DNA of 64,000 bases from positions 5,831,501 to 5,895,500 of the forward strand of contig NZ_CP134706.1 of the NCBI RefSeq assembly GCF_038246755.1, written 5' to 3'. The DNA comes from Micromonospora sp. FIMYZ51. Its GTDB lineage: Bacteria; Actinomycetota; Actinomycetes; Mycobacteriales; Micromonosporaceae. Position 1 is the first letter of the stretch, and each line of letters opens with the position of its first letter. Both the position numbers and the translations under genes were made by a program. The notes under the pieces were generated by a model. The model did not search any database. It had not been told where the DNA came from and saw only the letters and a list, made by a program, of their open reading frames with translations. Below are positions 25,614 through 34,474 of this stretch, one piece after another.

Positions 25614-26879
25614 ATGCCCCAGCAACCGTCCTCCCCTCTCGCGTTCTTCGATAACGCGAACTCGCAGCCCGATTTCACGGTTGGCCTGCGCGGATACAAC
25701 ACCGGTCAGGTCGACGACTTCATCGGCCGGCTGAACGCCGCGCTGAGCCAGGCCAACAAGGACCGCGCCGACGCCGAGCAGGCGCTCAACGACGCGCAGC
25801 GCCGGCTCCGGCAGTCCGAGCAGCGGCTCACCGCCCTGGAGCAGAAGCTCACCGACACCAGCAAGCAGCTGGAGGAGAACAGCCGGCCCACGCTGTCCGG
25901 CCTCGGCACCCGGGTGGAGCAGATCCTCCGGCTCGCCGAGGAGCAGGCCAACGACCACCGCAACGAGGCCAAGCGTGAGTCGGAGGGCATCCTCTCCGCC
26001 GCCCGCCTGGAGGCGCGGGAGATCACCGACAAGGCACGCGCCGAGGCTGCGGCGATGAAGGCCACCGCCGAGCGGGAGGCGGGCAACGTCCGCACCGCCG
26101 CCGAGCGGGAGGCCGCCGAGGTCCGGGTGCAGGCCCGCCGTGAGGCCGACACCCTGCGCGCCGACGCGGAGCGGGAGACGAAGCAGCTGCGCACGGTGAC
26201 CGCACACGAGGTCGCCGAGCTGAAGTCCACGGTCGAGCGGGAGGTGGCCACCCTGCGGGCCACCGCCGAGCGGGAGATCACTCAGCAGCGGGCCAAGGCC
26301 GCCCGCGAGGCGGAGGAGAAGCGCGCCGAGGCGACCAAGCTGCTCACCGACGCCCGGGACAAGCGCGACAAGGACCTCCAGGCCCTTGAGCTTCAGCTCG
26401 CCGAGCGGCGGGAGAAGGCCGAGCGCGAGGAGTCGGAGCGGCACGCCGCCCAGGTGGCGCAGACCCAGAAGCTGGTCAACGAGGCCGAGCAGCGGGCCCG
26501 GGCCGCGCAGGAGCGGGCCAAGGAGATCGAGCAGCGCGCCGAGGCCCGTCGGGTCGAGTCGGAGCGCACCGCCACCGAGACCGTGGAAAAGGCCAAGGCG
26601 CTGGCCGACCGGACGTTGAACGAGGCCCGGGCCGAGTCCCAGCGCCTGCTCAACGAGGCCCGCACCGAGGCCGAGCTGACCACCCAGGCCGCTCGCCGCG
26701 AGGTCGAGGACCTCACCCGGCAGAAGGACGCCGTCACCTCCCAGCTCGGGCAGATGCTCTCCGGCCTGGCCGGCATCGTGCCGGGCGTGCCCAACTCGAA
26801 CGCAGCCGCCGCGGAGAAGGCGCCGGCCAAGAAGGCGGATGACGCCGACGAGAAGGTGACTGCGGAAACCTCCAGCTGA
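25614..26879 (+). CDS. DivIVA-like coiled-coil protein (Scy/FilP type)
   Basis: The 421-residue protein starts with a DivIVA-like N-terminal motif (FTVGLRGYNTGQVDDFIGRL) near residue 20. A nearly uninterrupted coiled coil of short Ala/Glu/Arg repeats (for example AEREAGNVRTAAEREAAEVR) extends to about residue 375, and a short Lys/Ala-rich tail ends it. In Streptomyces, filament-forming coiled-coil proteins Scy and FilP organise the growing tip with DivIVA and, as I recall, lie next to a methylmalonyl-CoA epimerase gene, as here. The polar-growth role is inferred from that similarity. The ATG at 25614 is the first plausible start; no strong ribosome site is visible. Confidence 0.85.
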   Translation: MPQQPSSPLAFFDNANSQPDFTVGLRGYNTGQVDDFIGRLNAALSQANKDRADAEQALNDAQRRLRQSEQRLTALEQKLTDTSKQLEENSRPTLSGLGTRVEQILRLAEEQANDHRNEAKRESEGILSAARLEAREITDKARAEAAAMKATAEREAGNVRTAAEREAAEVRVQARREADTLRADAERETKQLRTVTAHEVAELKSTVEREVATLRATAEREITQQRAKAAREAEEKRAEATKLLTDARDKRDKDLQALELQLAERREKAEREESERHAAQVAQTQKLVNEAEQRARAAQERAKEIEQRAEARRVESERTATETVEKAKALADRTLNEARAESQRLLNEARTEAELTTQAARREVEDLTRQKDAVTSQLGQMLSGLAGIVPGVPNSNAAAAEKAPAKKADDADEKVTAETSS

Positions 26880-26905
26880 CCAGAACCCACCGGGGCATGA
26901 TCCAC

Positions 26906-26945
26906 GGCGCGGGGTGACACCGGTCGACCGGTGTCGCCCCGCGCC
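26906..26945. terminator. Long palindromic terminator after the first coiled-coil gene
   Basis: A 40-bp palindrome with two 20-bp arms and one T-G mismatch, centred at 26925/26926 (GGTC|GACC), lies 27 bp after the stop codon. As RNA it would form an exceptionally stable hairpin. Confidence 0.75.
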
Positions 26946-27093
26946 GCCCTGCCGTTGCCGACGGGCACGCCGACCTGATGATCGACCGCTGCCGAACTGC
27001 CGTCCGAGCACCTGTCCCGAGGCGTGAAACAGCTCGCCAATCCTGGGCGTCCGTATCGCCCCAGCCGGGTCGGATGCGTGTGAGGATGGGTGT

Positions 27094-29295
27094 ATGTCGC
27101 ACGGCGAGGAACTGTTCGCCCTCGGCGGGGATGTGACCACGGAGCCCAGCTTCGAGTCCGCCCTGCGGGGGTACGAGAAACGGCAGGTGGACCGGTACGT
27201 CGCTCGGGCGGAGCACGAAATCGCGGCGCTCGCGGCCGAGCGGGAGCAGGCGTACACCCAGATTCACAAGCTGGCCGGCCAGGTCGAGGTGCTGCAACGT
27301 GACCTGGCCCAGGTACGCAAGCAGGTCGGGGTGGTCGACCGGGCCGCGTTCCGACACCTGGGCCCGCGGGTCGAGCAGATCCTCGGGCTGGCCGAGGAGC
27401 AGGCCGAGGACATTCTCGCCGCCGCCAACGAGGAGATCGAGGCCCGCCGAGCCGCCGCCGAACACATCATCGAGGAGGCCCGGGGCGAGGCCGCGAAGGC
27501 ACTCAAGGACTTCGAGATCGCGCTTGCCGCCCGCCGGGCCGAGGAGGAGCGGCAGGCCGCGGCGCGACGGGCCGAGTCGGAGGCCGCCGCCCGCTCGGCC
27601 AAGGAGGAAGCCGCCCGGCTGCGCAAGGCCGCCCAGGAGGCGCTGGCCCGAGCCGAGCAGGAAGCCACCCAGCTACGCGACGCCGCCAAGGAGATCCACG
27701 CCCGCGCCCAGCAGGAGTCGACAAAGCTCCGCGAGGCCGCACGCACCGCGCTGGCCACCGCCCAGCAGGAGGCGACCCAGCTGCGCGACGCGGCCAAGGA
27801 GGTGCACGCCAGCGCCCAGCAGGAGGCGAAACGGCTGGTCGACCAGGCCACCGAGGCGGGTCGGGCCACCCACGCCAAGGCGCGCCAGGAGGCCAAGCAG
27901 ATCATCGACGACGCCGCAGCGGCCGGGCGGGCAACCCGCGACAAGGCCCGCCAGGAGGCGGAGCGGCTGACCCTCCAGTCCACCGAGGCGGCCAAGCGCA
28001 CCCGTTCCGAAACCGAGGCGTACGCCCAGCGCATGCGCGGCGAGACCGAGGCGTACGTGCAGCACGCGCGGGCGCAGGCGCAGCAGGAGTTGGGTGCCTG
28101 GCGGGCCGGGGTGGAGAAGGAGGTGAACGCCCGACGCGAGGCGGCCGACCGCGAACTGACCGAGCGCAAGGCGACCGCCGAACGCGAGTTCACCAGCCGC
28201 CGCGACGAGTTGGAGAAGCAGTACAAGAACCGTAACGCCGAACTGGATCAGCGGATCGCTGCCCGCACGGCGGAGCTCGACGAACAGATCCGCACCCGCA
28301 CCACCGAGTTCGAGGCACAGCTGCGTACCCGCACCGCCGAGCTGGAGTCCGGGTTCGAGAACCGCCGGGCGGAGCTGGAGGCGGATTACACCACCCGGAA
28401 GAACGAGATCGAGCAGGGTGCCGACCAGGTCCGGCAGGCCGCCGAGCAGGATGCCGTCGCGCTGCGCGAAGAGGCCGAGGAGTACGCCGCCACCACCCGC
28501 CGGGAGGCCGACGAGTACGTCACCAGCACCCGACGCGAGGCCGAGGAGTACGCCGCGACCACCCGCCGCGAGGCCGACGAGTACGTGGCCTCCTCCCGCC
28601 GCCAGTTCGAGGAGTACGCGGCCACCACGCAGCAGCACCTGGCCACCACCCAGCAGCACCTGGCCGCGACGCAGCAGGAAGCGGCGGCCAGCCGCCAGCA
28701 GCTCGCCCAGGTGATGCTGGAGATCGCCAAGGCCCAGCAGCAGTTGGCCGATCTGCGCCAGGAGACCTGGAAGTCCCGCCAGGAGTCCGACGAGTTGCAG
28801 CGCAAGCTGCTCGAACTACGTCTGGAGACGGCCACCACGCCGCCGGCTCCGACCTCGCCCGCTGGTGCGGGCCCGGGTACGCCGTTGTCCGCCGGTGCGA
28901 CCGCCCTGGCCGCTGCCGCCGCGACCGTCGGCGACACGTCGGCCGACGGCGGGCGGCCCGACTCGGCCGCGCCGGTCACCGTTCCCGCTGGTGCCTCCGC
29001 CAACGGCACCGGACCTGGCACGGATGCCGTCCCGGCGACGAAGCCGGTCGCGGAGCCGGTCACCACGGTCGAGGACGCACCGGTGACGAAGCCGGCCGCC
29101 GAACCGACCACCGTCGATGGCAGCGCCGCGAGCGCCGGGGTGGACGGCGAACCGACGGTCGCGGCCATGCCGGGCGAGGGTGGCCGGGGCGCCACCCCGA
29201 CGAAGATCACCAGCACCGGTGAGAACGGCAAACGCCGCACCAAGCCGACCACCGACGAGCGCAGCGCCAAACCGAGCAAGGTCACCTCGGACTGA
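27094..29295 (+). CDS. Large DivIVA-like coiled-coil protein (Scy/FilP type)
   Basis: The 733-residue protein has an N-terminal DivIVA-like segment (FESALRGYEKRQVDRYVARA, about residues 17-36), then a coiled coil to about residue 590 built of changing short repeats (QEATQLRDAAKE, RTAELDEQIRTRT, EEYAATTRREADEYV). A Thr/Pro/Ala-rich linker (590-700) and a basic tail (GKRRTKP...) end it. The protein shares the N-terminal motif and repeat style with the preceding gene, so the two are paralogues. Homologues are often mislabelled 'cellulose-binding protein'. A cytoskeletal, polar-growth role is inferred. GAGGATGG precedes the ATG. A strong hairpin upstream suggests its own promoter. Confidence 0.85.
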   Translation: MSHGEELFALGGDVTTEPSFESALRGYEKRQVDRYVARAEHEIAALAAEREQAYTQIHKLAGQVEVLQRDLAQVRKQVGVVDRAAFRHLGPRVEQILGLAEEQAEDILAAANEEIEARRAAAEHIIEEARGEAAKALKDFEIALAARRAEEERQAAARRAESEAAARSAKEEAARLRKAAQEALARAEQEATQLRDAAKEIHARAQQESTKLREAARTALATAQQEATQLRDAAKEVHASAQQEAKRLVDQATEAGRATHAKARQEAKQIIDDAAAAGRATRDKARQEAERLTLQSTEAAKRTRSETEAYAQRMRGETEAYVQHARAQAQQELGAWRAGVEKEVNARREAADRELTERKATAEREFTSRRDELEKQYKNRNAELDQRIAARTAELDEQIRTRTTEFEAQLRTRTAELESGFENRRAELEADYTTRKNEIEQGADQVRQAAEQDAVALREEAEEYAATTRREADEYVTSTRREAEEYAATTRREADEYVASSRRQFEEYAATTQQHLATTQQHLAATQQEAAASRQQLAQVMLEIAKAQQQLADLRQETWKSRQESDELQRKLLELRLETATTPPAPTSPAGAGPGTPLSAGATALAAAAATVGDTSADGGRPDSAAPVTVPAGASANGTGPGTDAVPATKPVAEPVTTVEDAPVTKPAAEPTTVDGSAASAGVDGEPTVAAMPGEGGRGATPTKITSTGENGKRRTKPTTDERSAKPSKVTSD

Positions 29296-29427
29296 TCCGG
29301 ACGGCCCACTCGCCGACACCCCGGCTCGGTGACCCGGTCGACGGCGGCGATCTCGCTACCCTGTCGGCGCGGTGCGGGGCGGTGGCGCGACGGGCACTGA
29401 GCCACCGGACGCGAACGGGGAGGCTCA

Positions 29428-30624
29428 ATGGTTCAGGACGAGGCGAAGCAGTCGGCGCCGGACGCGGCCGGCAGCGACGAGAAGGCGGAGCAGGCCACCT
29501 CGGCGCCTGCGGCAGCCGCCCCGGCAGTGCCGGCACAGCGCCCGGGTGCCGAGGAGAGCACGGTGGGCGGGGACGCCGGCCGGTTCGGCACTCCCGGGCG
29601 TCCGCTGCGGCGCAACAGCTTTCTGGTCGGCTTCACCGGTGCGCTGGGCGTACTGCTCGCGTACGCCGTCTATCTGGGCCTGCGTAACGCGGCCGGGATC
29701 CTGGTCCTGGTGGTCATCGCGTTGTTCCTCGCGGTGGGCCTGCACCCGGCGGTGGTCCGGCTGCGGTCCTTGGGGCTGCCGCGCGGGCTGGCCGTGACGG
29801 TCGTCGTGCTGATCATGCTGGCGCTGCTCTGCGCCGGGGTGCTGGCTCTGGTGCCGCCGATCGTGACGCAGACCGGGCAGTTCATCGAACAACTGCCGAG
29901 CTACCTGGAGACGCTGCGGCGCAACGAGACCATCAACGACCTGGTCGTACGCTTCGACCTGATGCGCCGTGCGCAGGAGGCGGCAAGCGCGGACGTGGTC
30001 GGCCGCGCGCTGGGGGGCGTGCTCGGCGGCGCCCAGTTGGTGTTCGGCACGGTGTTCCGGGTGCTGACCGTGCTGGTGCTGACCATCTACTTCCTGGTCT
30101 ACTTCGATCGGATGCGCGATCTCGGCTACGCGCTGGTCCCCCGGTCCCGGCGCGAGCGGGTGCAACTGATCGGCGACGAGATCCTCACCAAGGTCGGGGC
30201 GTACATGGTCGGGGCGCTTACCATCGCGGTGCTGGCCGGCGCGGTCGCGTTCGTCTTCGCGCTCGCGGTCGGCCTGCCGTACCCGTTCGCGCTGGCGGTG
30301 GTGGTCGCGGTGACCGACCTCATCCCGCAGATCGGCGCGACGCTCGGCGCGGTGGTCGTCAGCCTGGTCGGCTTCGCCACCAGCCCGTCCGTCGGCATCG
30401 CCTGCGTGGCCTTCTTCGTGGTCTACCAGCAGATCGAGAACTACCTCGTCTACCCCAAGATCATGAGAAGGTCGGTGCAGGTCAACGAGGTCGCCGCGCT
30501 TGTCGCCGCGCTGCTCGGGGTCTCCCTGCTGGGCGTGATCGGCGCGCTCATCGCCATCCCGACCGTGGCCGCCATCCAGCTCATTCTGCGCGAGGTGGTG
30601 ATCCCCCGTCAGGACGCCCGCTGA
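29428..30624 (+). CDS. AI-2E transporter/PerM-family membrane protein
   Basis: The 398-residue protein has a 60-residue disordered N-terminus and then the PerM (UPF0118) fold. Membrane segments lie near residues 72-88, 92-112, 124-148 and 208-230, with the remainder in the second half. The family signature LPYPFALAVVVAVTDLIPQI and VYQQIENYLVYPKIM are clear. Family members have been linked to AI-2 release or solute efflux, and the substrate here is unknown. GGGGAGG precedes the ATG. It is convergent with the next gene, with only 6 bp between stops. Confidence 0.9.
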   Translation: MVQDEAKQSAPDAAGSDEKAEQATSAPAAAAPAVPAQRPGAEESTVGGDAGRFGTPGRPLRRNSFLVGFTGALGVLLAYAVYLGLRNAAGILVLVVIALFLAVGLHPAVVRLRSLGLPRGLAVTVVVLIMLALLCAGVLALVPPIVTQTGQFIEQLPSYLETLRRNETINDLVVRFDLMRRAQEAASADVVGRALGGVLGGAQLVFGTVFRVLTVLVLTIYFLVYFDRMRDLGYALVPRSRRERVQLIGDEILTKVGAYMVGALTIAVLAGAVAFVFALAVGLPYPFALAVVVAVTDLIPQIGATLGAVVVSLVGFATSPSVGIACVAFFVVYQQIENYLVYPKIMRRSVQVNEVAALVAALLGVSLLGVIGALIAIPTVAAIQLILREVVIPRQDAR

Positions 30625-30630
30625 GCCGCG

Positions 30631-31440
30631 CTACTCGGCCTGACGCTGTTGCGGGCCGGTCACCGGGACGTCCGCGAAGGCGGCCACCGTGCGGTCGGCG
30701 TACGCGCTGGCGTCGCCGGTCTCCATCGGGCCGTCCCAGGTGGTGGGGAGCGGCACCGGCACCGCCGGGTTGATCCGCCGGACCACCTCGTCGAGTACGG
30801 TCTCGGCATCGCCCACCCAGAGGTGCTTCGCGCCCGGCACCCCGACCACCTCGGCCTGCGGCACCGCGGCGAACCGCTCACGGGCCTGCTCCGGGCGCAG
30901 GTAGTCGTCGAACTCCGGCACCAGCGCGGTCAGCGGCTTGCCGGACTCCGCCCAGTGGGTCAGGTCGGCCGGCGCGGAGAAGCGCAGCGGCGGAGAGAGC
31001 AGGATCGCCCCGGTCACCGCCGGGTCGCAGCCGTACTTGAGCACCAGGTCGGTGCCGAACGACCAGCCGAGCAGCCAGATGTCGGGCAACTCGTGGAACT
31101 CGGCGTACTCGATGGCGGCGGCCACGTCGAAGCGCTCACCGACGGCCGAGTCGAAGGCACCCTCGCTGGTGCCGCGCACGCTGCTGGTGCCGCGCGTGTT
31201 GAACCGGAGCACCGCCACGTCGGCCAGGGCGGGCAGCCGCCAGGCCGCCTTGCGGAAGACGTGGCTGTCCATCATCCCGCCATGGGTGGGCAGCGGGTGC
31301 AGGCAGACCAGGGTGGCCGCCGGCTCCCGGTCGACCGGTCGGGCCAGCTCACCGACCAGACGCAGGCCGTCCGCGGTGTGCAGCTCGATATCCTCACGGT
31401 GGCCGGGCAGTATCGAGGACGCGCGGATGGTTCTGCTCAT
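30631..31440 (-). CDS. Alpha/beta hydrolase
   Basis: The 269-residue protein has the alpha/beta hydrolase fold. LVCLHPLPTHGG forms the oxyanion region, RFNTRGTSSVRG follows, the nucleophile elbow is GWSFGTD and the C-terminal His is in GAKHLWVGD. The substrate is unknown; the pattern resembles small serine hydrolases close to dienelactone hydrolase. The ATG at 31440 is preferred because GGGAG lies upstream; a GTG at 31485 opens a longer frame but lacks a ribosome site. Confidence 0.85.
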   Translation of the reverse strand: MSRTIRASSILPGHREDIELHTADGLRLVGELARPVDREPAATLVCLHPLPTHGGMMDSHVFRKAAWRLPALADVAVLRFNTRGTSSVRGTSEGAFDSAVGERFDVAAAIEYAEFHELPDIWLLGWSFGTDLVLKYGCDPAVTGAILLSPPLRFSAPADLTHWAESGKPLTALVPEFDDYLRPEQARERFAAVPQAEVVGVPGAKHLWVGDAETVLDEVVRRINPAVPVPLPTTWDGPMETGDASAYADRTVAAFADVPVTGPQQRQAE

Positions 31441-31489
31441 CCCCACAGTCTCCCGTCTGTCCCGCTGTGCCGCCCGCCGAGCCACCGAG

Positions 31490-31503
31490 GTGTAAGGAAG
31501 GGC
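31490..31503 (+). repeat. Half-copy of the GGGCCC element
   Basis: GTGTAAGGAAGGGC matches the first 14 bases of the element's left arm and then diverges into unrelated sequence. It appears to be a truncated copy. Confidence 0.55.
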
Positions 31504-31512
31504 ACTGCCGGG

Positions 31513-31839
31513 TCAGCCGTGCCGGGGTGCACCACGACCGCGTTGGATGAGCGGAGCACGCCGGTCGCGGGCCCGCCAGCACCCACTGTGCCAGTGCCGC
31601 CGGTCGGTGAGGTCGCCCCGGTCGTCCGCCGGCCACGCCACCACATGCGCCACGCCGGGGCGAATCTCCTGGTCGCAGCCGGGACAGCGGTACGTCTTCA
31701 CCGACGCCCCGCCGCTGATCCCGCGTACCTGCCAGTCGCCGTCGCGCCAGCGCTGCACCGCGGCCACGCCGTGCCGGGCCCGTTCGACGTCCAGGCCTTC
31801 GGCGTCCTCGCGGCGGGGGCGGTTACGACGGGGGCTCAC
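31513..31839 (-). CDS. Small zinc-ribbon protein of unknown function
   Basis: The 108-residue basic protein starts VSPRRNRPRR from a GTG at 31839. The N-terminus is Arg-rich. The core reads VKTYRCPGCDQEIRPGVAHV followed about 20 residues later by RRHWHSGCW, giving Cys-X2-Cys and His-X-His-X2-Cys ligands for one zinc. Homologues in actinobacteria are often labelled 'ATP/GTP-binding protein', but I see no nucleotide-binding motif. Function unknown. Confidence 0.75.
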   Translation of the reverse strand: MSPRRNRPRREDAEGLDVERARHGVAAVQRWRDGDWQVRGISGGASVKTYRCPGCDQEIRPGVAHVVAWPADDRGDLTDRRHWHSGCWRARDRRAPLIQRGRGAPRHG

Positions 31840-31949
31840 AACATCCAGCGTACGACCGGGGCGGCGACGCCCCGGCGCGGGCTCCAGCATCGATCCGGGC
31901 CCGGTCGGCGGCGCCGGCCGACCGGCCGAGGGTCAAGCCGGCCAGCTGA

Positions 31950-32008
31950 GTGTTAAGAAGGGGCCCTTCCTATACCGCAGGCGTTAATAGGGGGCCCTTC
32001 CTTACACC
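31950..32008 (-). repeat. Paired GGGCCC palindromic element, copy D
   Basis: Cores at 31961-31966 and 31992-31997 are 31 bp apart. In minus orientation it begins GTGTAAGGAAGGGCCCCC one base after the stop codon of the leftward dehydrogenase gene. Confidence 0.85.
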
Positions 32009-33664
32009 TCAGCGGAAGCCGCGGCCGGTTTTCTGGCCGAGGTGGCCGGCGGTGACCAGATGCTCCAGCAGCGGTGCCGGGGCCAGGCCGGGTTCGCGTG
32101 ATTCCAGGTAGAGCTTGCGTTGGATGTCCAGCGCCACGTCCAGGCCGACCGCGTCGAGCAGCTCGAACGGGCCCGTCGGGTAGGCGCAGCCGAGCTTCAT
32201 CGCGTGGTCGATGTCGTCGACGGTCGAGTAGTTGGCCTCCAGCATCCGCACCGCGTCGTTGAGGTAGGGGAACAGCAGCGCGTTGACGATGAACCCGGCC
32301 CGGTCGCCGCAGGTCACGCCGGTCTTGCCGAGGGCGGCACAGACCGCCCGAGCGGTGGCGGCGGTCTGCGCCGAGGTACGGATGGTCCGCACGATCTCCA
32401 CCAGCGGCGTGGTCGGCGCGGGATCGAGGAAGTGCAGGCCCAGCACGTCCGCCGGACGCTGGGTGGCCATCGCCACCTCGATCACCGGCAGCGACGAGGT
32501 GGTGGTGGCCAGCACGACGCCCGGCTTGCAGGTCTCGTCCAGGCTGGCGAACAGCGCCTTCTTGGCAGCCAACTCCTCGGCCACCGCCTCGATCACCAGG
32601 TCGACGTCGGCCAACGGCTCCAGCGTCGCCTCCGGCGCGACCGAGACGACCTCGTAACCGGCCTTGGTGAAGACCTCGATGAGGCCGGCGGCTCGCGCGC
32701 CGGAGCCGACCACGCCCACCTTCGCGATGCCGCGCGCCTCGGCTGCCGCCGCCTGCGCCGGGTTCGGCGTCTGCTCGTCCGGTACGACCTTCGGCGAGCC
32801 GGGCCGTTCGTAGGTGTAGAAGCCCCGGCCGGACTTGCGGCCGAGCAGCCCGGCGGTGACCATCTGCCTGAGCAGCGGCACGGGGGCGTGGCGGCGGTCG
32901 CGCCCGCCGCGCCGGTACATGGTGTCCAGGATTTCGTACGCGGTGTCCAGGCCGATCAGGTCGAGCAGGGCGAGCGGCCCCATCGGCAGCCCGGCACCGA
33001 GCTTCATCGCCGCGTCGATGTCCTCGCGGCTGGCGTACCGGGCCTCGACCATGTCGACGGCATGGTTGAGGTAGCCGAACAGCAGCGCGTTGGCGATGAA
33101 CCCGGCCCGGTCGCTGATGGTCACGTCGACCTTGCCGAGACGCCCGCAGAGCGCCTCCACGTCGGCCACCACGTCGGCGGAGGTGACCACCGTACGCACG
33201 ACCTCGACCAGCTTCATCACCGGTGCCGGGTTGAAGAAGTGCAGCCCGACGACCTGGCTGGGTCGGGCGGTGGCCACGGAGATCTCGGTGACGCTTAGCG
33301 ACGAGGTGTTGGTGGCGAGGACGGCCTCCGGTCGGCAGACCCGGTCCAGCTCGGCGAAGAGCCGCTGCTTGATGTCGAGGCGCTCGGGCACCGCCTCGAT
33401 CACCAGATCCACCGGGCGCAGCGCGTCCAGCCCGACGGCGAAGGTGATCCGGCCCAGCAGCGCATCCCGATCGGCCTCGGTGAGCTTGCCCCGGGCCACC
33501 GCCCGGTCCGTGGAGCCGGTCAGGTTGCTCCGCCCGCGGTCCAGGGCCGCCTCGGAGATCTCCACCGCGACCACGTTCACGCCGTTGCGCGCGAAGACCT
33601 CGACGATCCCGGCACCCATGGTGCCCAGACCCACCACACCCACGCTTGTGAACTCACGTGCCAT
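32009..33664 (-). CDS. Tandem 3-hydroxyacyl-CoA dehydrogenase (two HBDH modules)
   Basis: The 551-residue protein is two hydroxybutyryl-CoA dehydrogenase-like modules in one chain. Module 1 (1-290) has an intact Rossmann motif (VGLGTMGAG) and catalytic His in GLHFFNPAP. Module 2 (about 318-551) has a degenerate motif (VGSGARAAG) but keeps the His (GLHFLDPAP), DRAGFIVNALLFPYLN and the KLG..YPTGPFELLD helix. Module 2 may thus bind substrate with weak or no NAD binding. The enzyme oxidises 3-hydroxyacyl-CoA in beta-oxidation. A CCTTAGC operator lies 39 bp upstream and a GGGCCC element directly follows the stop. Confidence 0.9.
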   Translation of the reverse strand: MAREFTSVGVVGLGTMGAGIVEVFARNGVNVVAVEISEAALDRGRSNLTGSTDRAVARGKLTEADRDALLGRITFAVGLDALRPVDLVIEAVPERLDIKQRLFAELDRVCRPEAVLATNTSSLSVTEISVATARPSQVVGLHFFNPAPVMKLVEVVRTVVTSADVVADVEALCGRLGKVDVTISDRAGFIANALLFGYLNHAVDMVEARYASREDIDAAMKLGAGLPMGPLALLDLIGLDTAYEILDTMYRRGGRDRRHAPVPLLRQMVTAGLLGRKSGRGFYTYERPGSPKVVPDEQTPNPAQAAAAEARGIAKVGVVGSGARAAGLIEVFTKAGYEVVSVAPEATLEPLADVDLVIEAVAEELAAKKALFASLDETCKPGVVLATTTSSLPVIEVAMATQRPADVLGLHFLDPAPTTPLVEIVRTIRTSAQTAATARAVCAALGKTGVTCGDRAGFIVNALLFPYLNDAVRMLEANYSTVDDIDHAMKLGCAYPTGPFELLDAVGLDVALDIQRKLYLESREPGLAPAPLLEHLVTAGHLGQKTGRGFR

Positions 33665-33702
33665 GCCCCGGCCTCCCCTGTCCGCTCGACATCGGCCGGA
33701 AT

Positions 33703-33718
33703 TGAACGGCCGCTAAGG
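33703..33718 (-). promoter_or_regulatory. CCTTAGC-N3-CGTTCA motif upstream of the tandem dehydrogenase
   Basis: The coding strand reads CCTTAGCGGCCGTTCA, 39 bp before the ATG. As at the mutase gene, the TAGCG portion falls where a -35 would be. It agrees with the mutase and HBDH sites at all 13 fixed positions. Confidence 0.65.
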
Positions 33719-33780
33719 TCATGCGCGCGAGTCTGCCACGTGGCAGCTGGTTGGTGCGGCGTGGTGGGTCACGTCACCGG

Positions 33781-34263
33781 CTAGGAGGTGACCGCCGAAG
33801 CGGGTGCCCGGTCGCCGGCAGCGGATGGGTACCGCTCGTCGACGTCCGGCCCGGCGGTCGCGTCGGCCGTGGTCAGGGGAAGCATCAGGGTCTGTTGTCG
33901 AGTCGTCCGGGCCGCACCGAAGCTCAGCCCCACCGGATCGGTCCGCGCCACCCCCGGATCATGGAACCGCAGCTCGGTACGGCCGAGCCGGATCACGTCA
34001 CCGTCGCTGAGTCGGGTCACGCCGGTGCTCCGGTCGCCGTTCACCCAGGTGCCATTCGTGGAGCCCAGATCCTTCAGCGCCACCCCTTCGTCGGTGAGCC
34101 GGATCTCGACGTGCCGCCGGCTCAGGTGCGGGTCGCGCATGACGATGTCGACCCTCGGGTCCCGGCCGATCACCTGCGGCTGCCGGCTCAATCGGAACCC
34201 GACCCCGCGCATCGGGCCCTTCGATACTGTCAGCAGCGGCGATAGCTGCGGATTCTCCTTCAT
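33781..34263 (-). CDS. FHA-domain protein
   Basis: The 160-residue protein is a stand-alone forkhead-associated domain with the phosphothreonine-binding motifs G33-R-D, S48-R-R-H51 and S68-T-N-G-T. The last 50 residues are disordered. FHA proteins read Ser/Thr kinase signalling; no kinase gene is adjacent, so the partner is unknown. ATG at 34263. Confidence 0.9.
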   Translation of the reverse strand: MKENPQLSPLLTVSKGPMRGVGFRLSRQPQVIGRDPRVDIVMRDPHLSRRHVEIRLTDEGVALKDLGSTNGTWVNGDRSTGVTRLSDGDVIRLGRTELRFHDPGVARTDPVGLSFGAARTTRQQTLMLPLTTADATAGPDVDERYPSAAGDRAPASAVTS

Positions 34264-34462
34264 GGACAGTTCAACTCCCCCAACACCGTACGATCACCCT
34301 GCGTCAGGGTGCCATCACCAGATGATCACCTGCACCGCCGCCCGGCTACCCATAAGTGACCGGGCGGGCACTTTCCGTTCGACCCTTGCGGTGCTCAGGC
34401 TCGGCACCGACCGGGTGCCGCCCCGCCCACCCACTCCCCTACCGGCCGGTAGCATCCGGGTC

Positions 34463-34468
34463 TAGACT
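34463..34468 (+). promoter_or_regulatory. -10 hexamer for a leaderless aldehyde dehydrogenase transcript
   Basis: TAGACT lies 6 nt before the ATG and no ribosome site is present, which fits a leaderless mRNA starting at the start codon. Confidence 0.45.
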
Positions 34469-34474
34469 TCCGCC

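Noticed and set aside
24693..27257. 854-codon open frame on the - strand
   Set aside because: It runs across the epimerase gene, a repeat element and the coiled-coil gene in antisense; the translation is low-complexity Leu/Gly/Arg.
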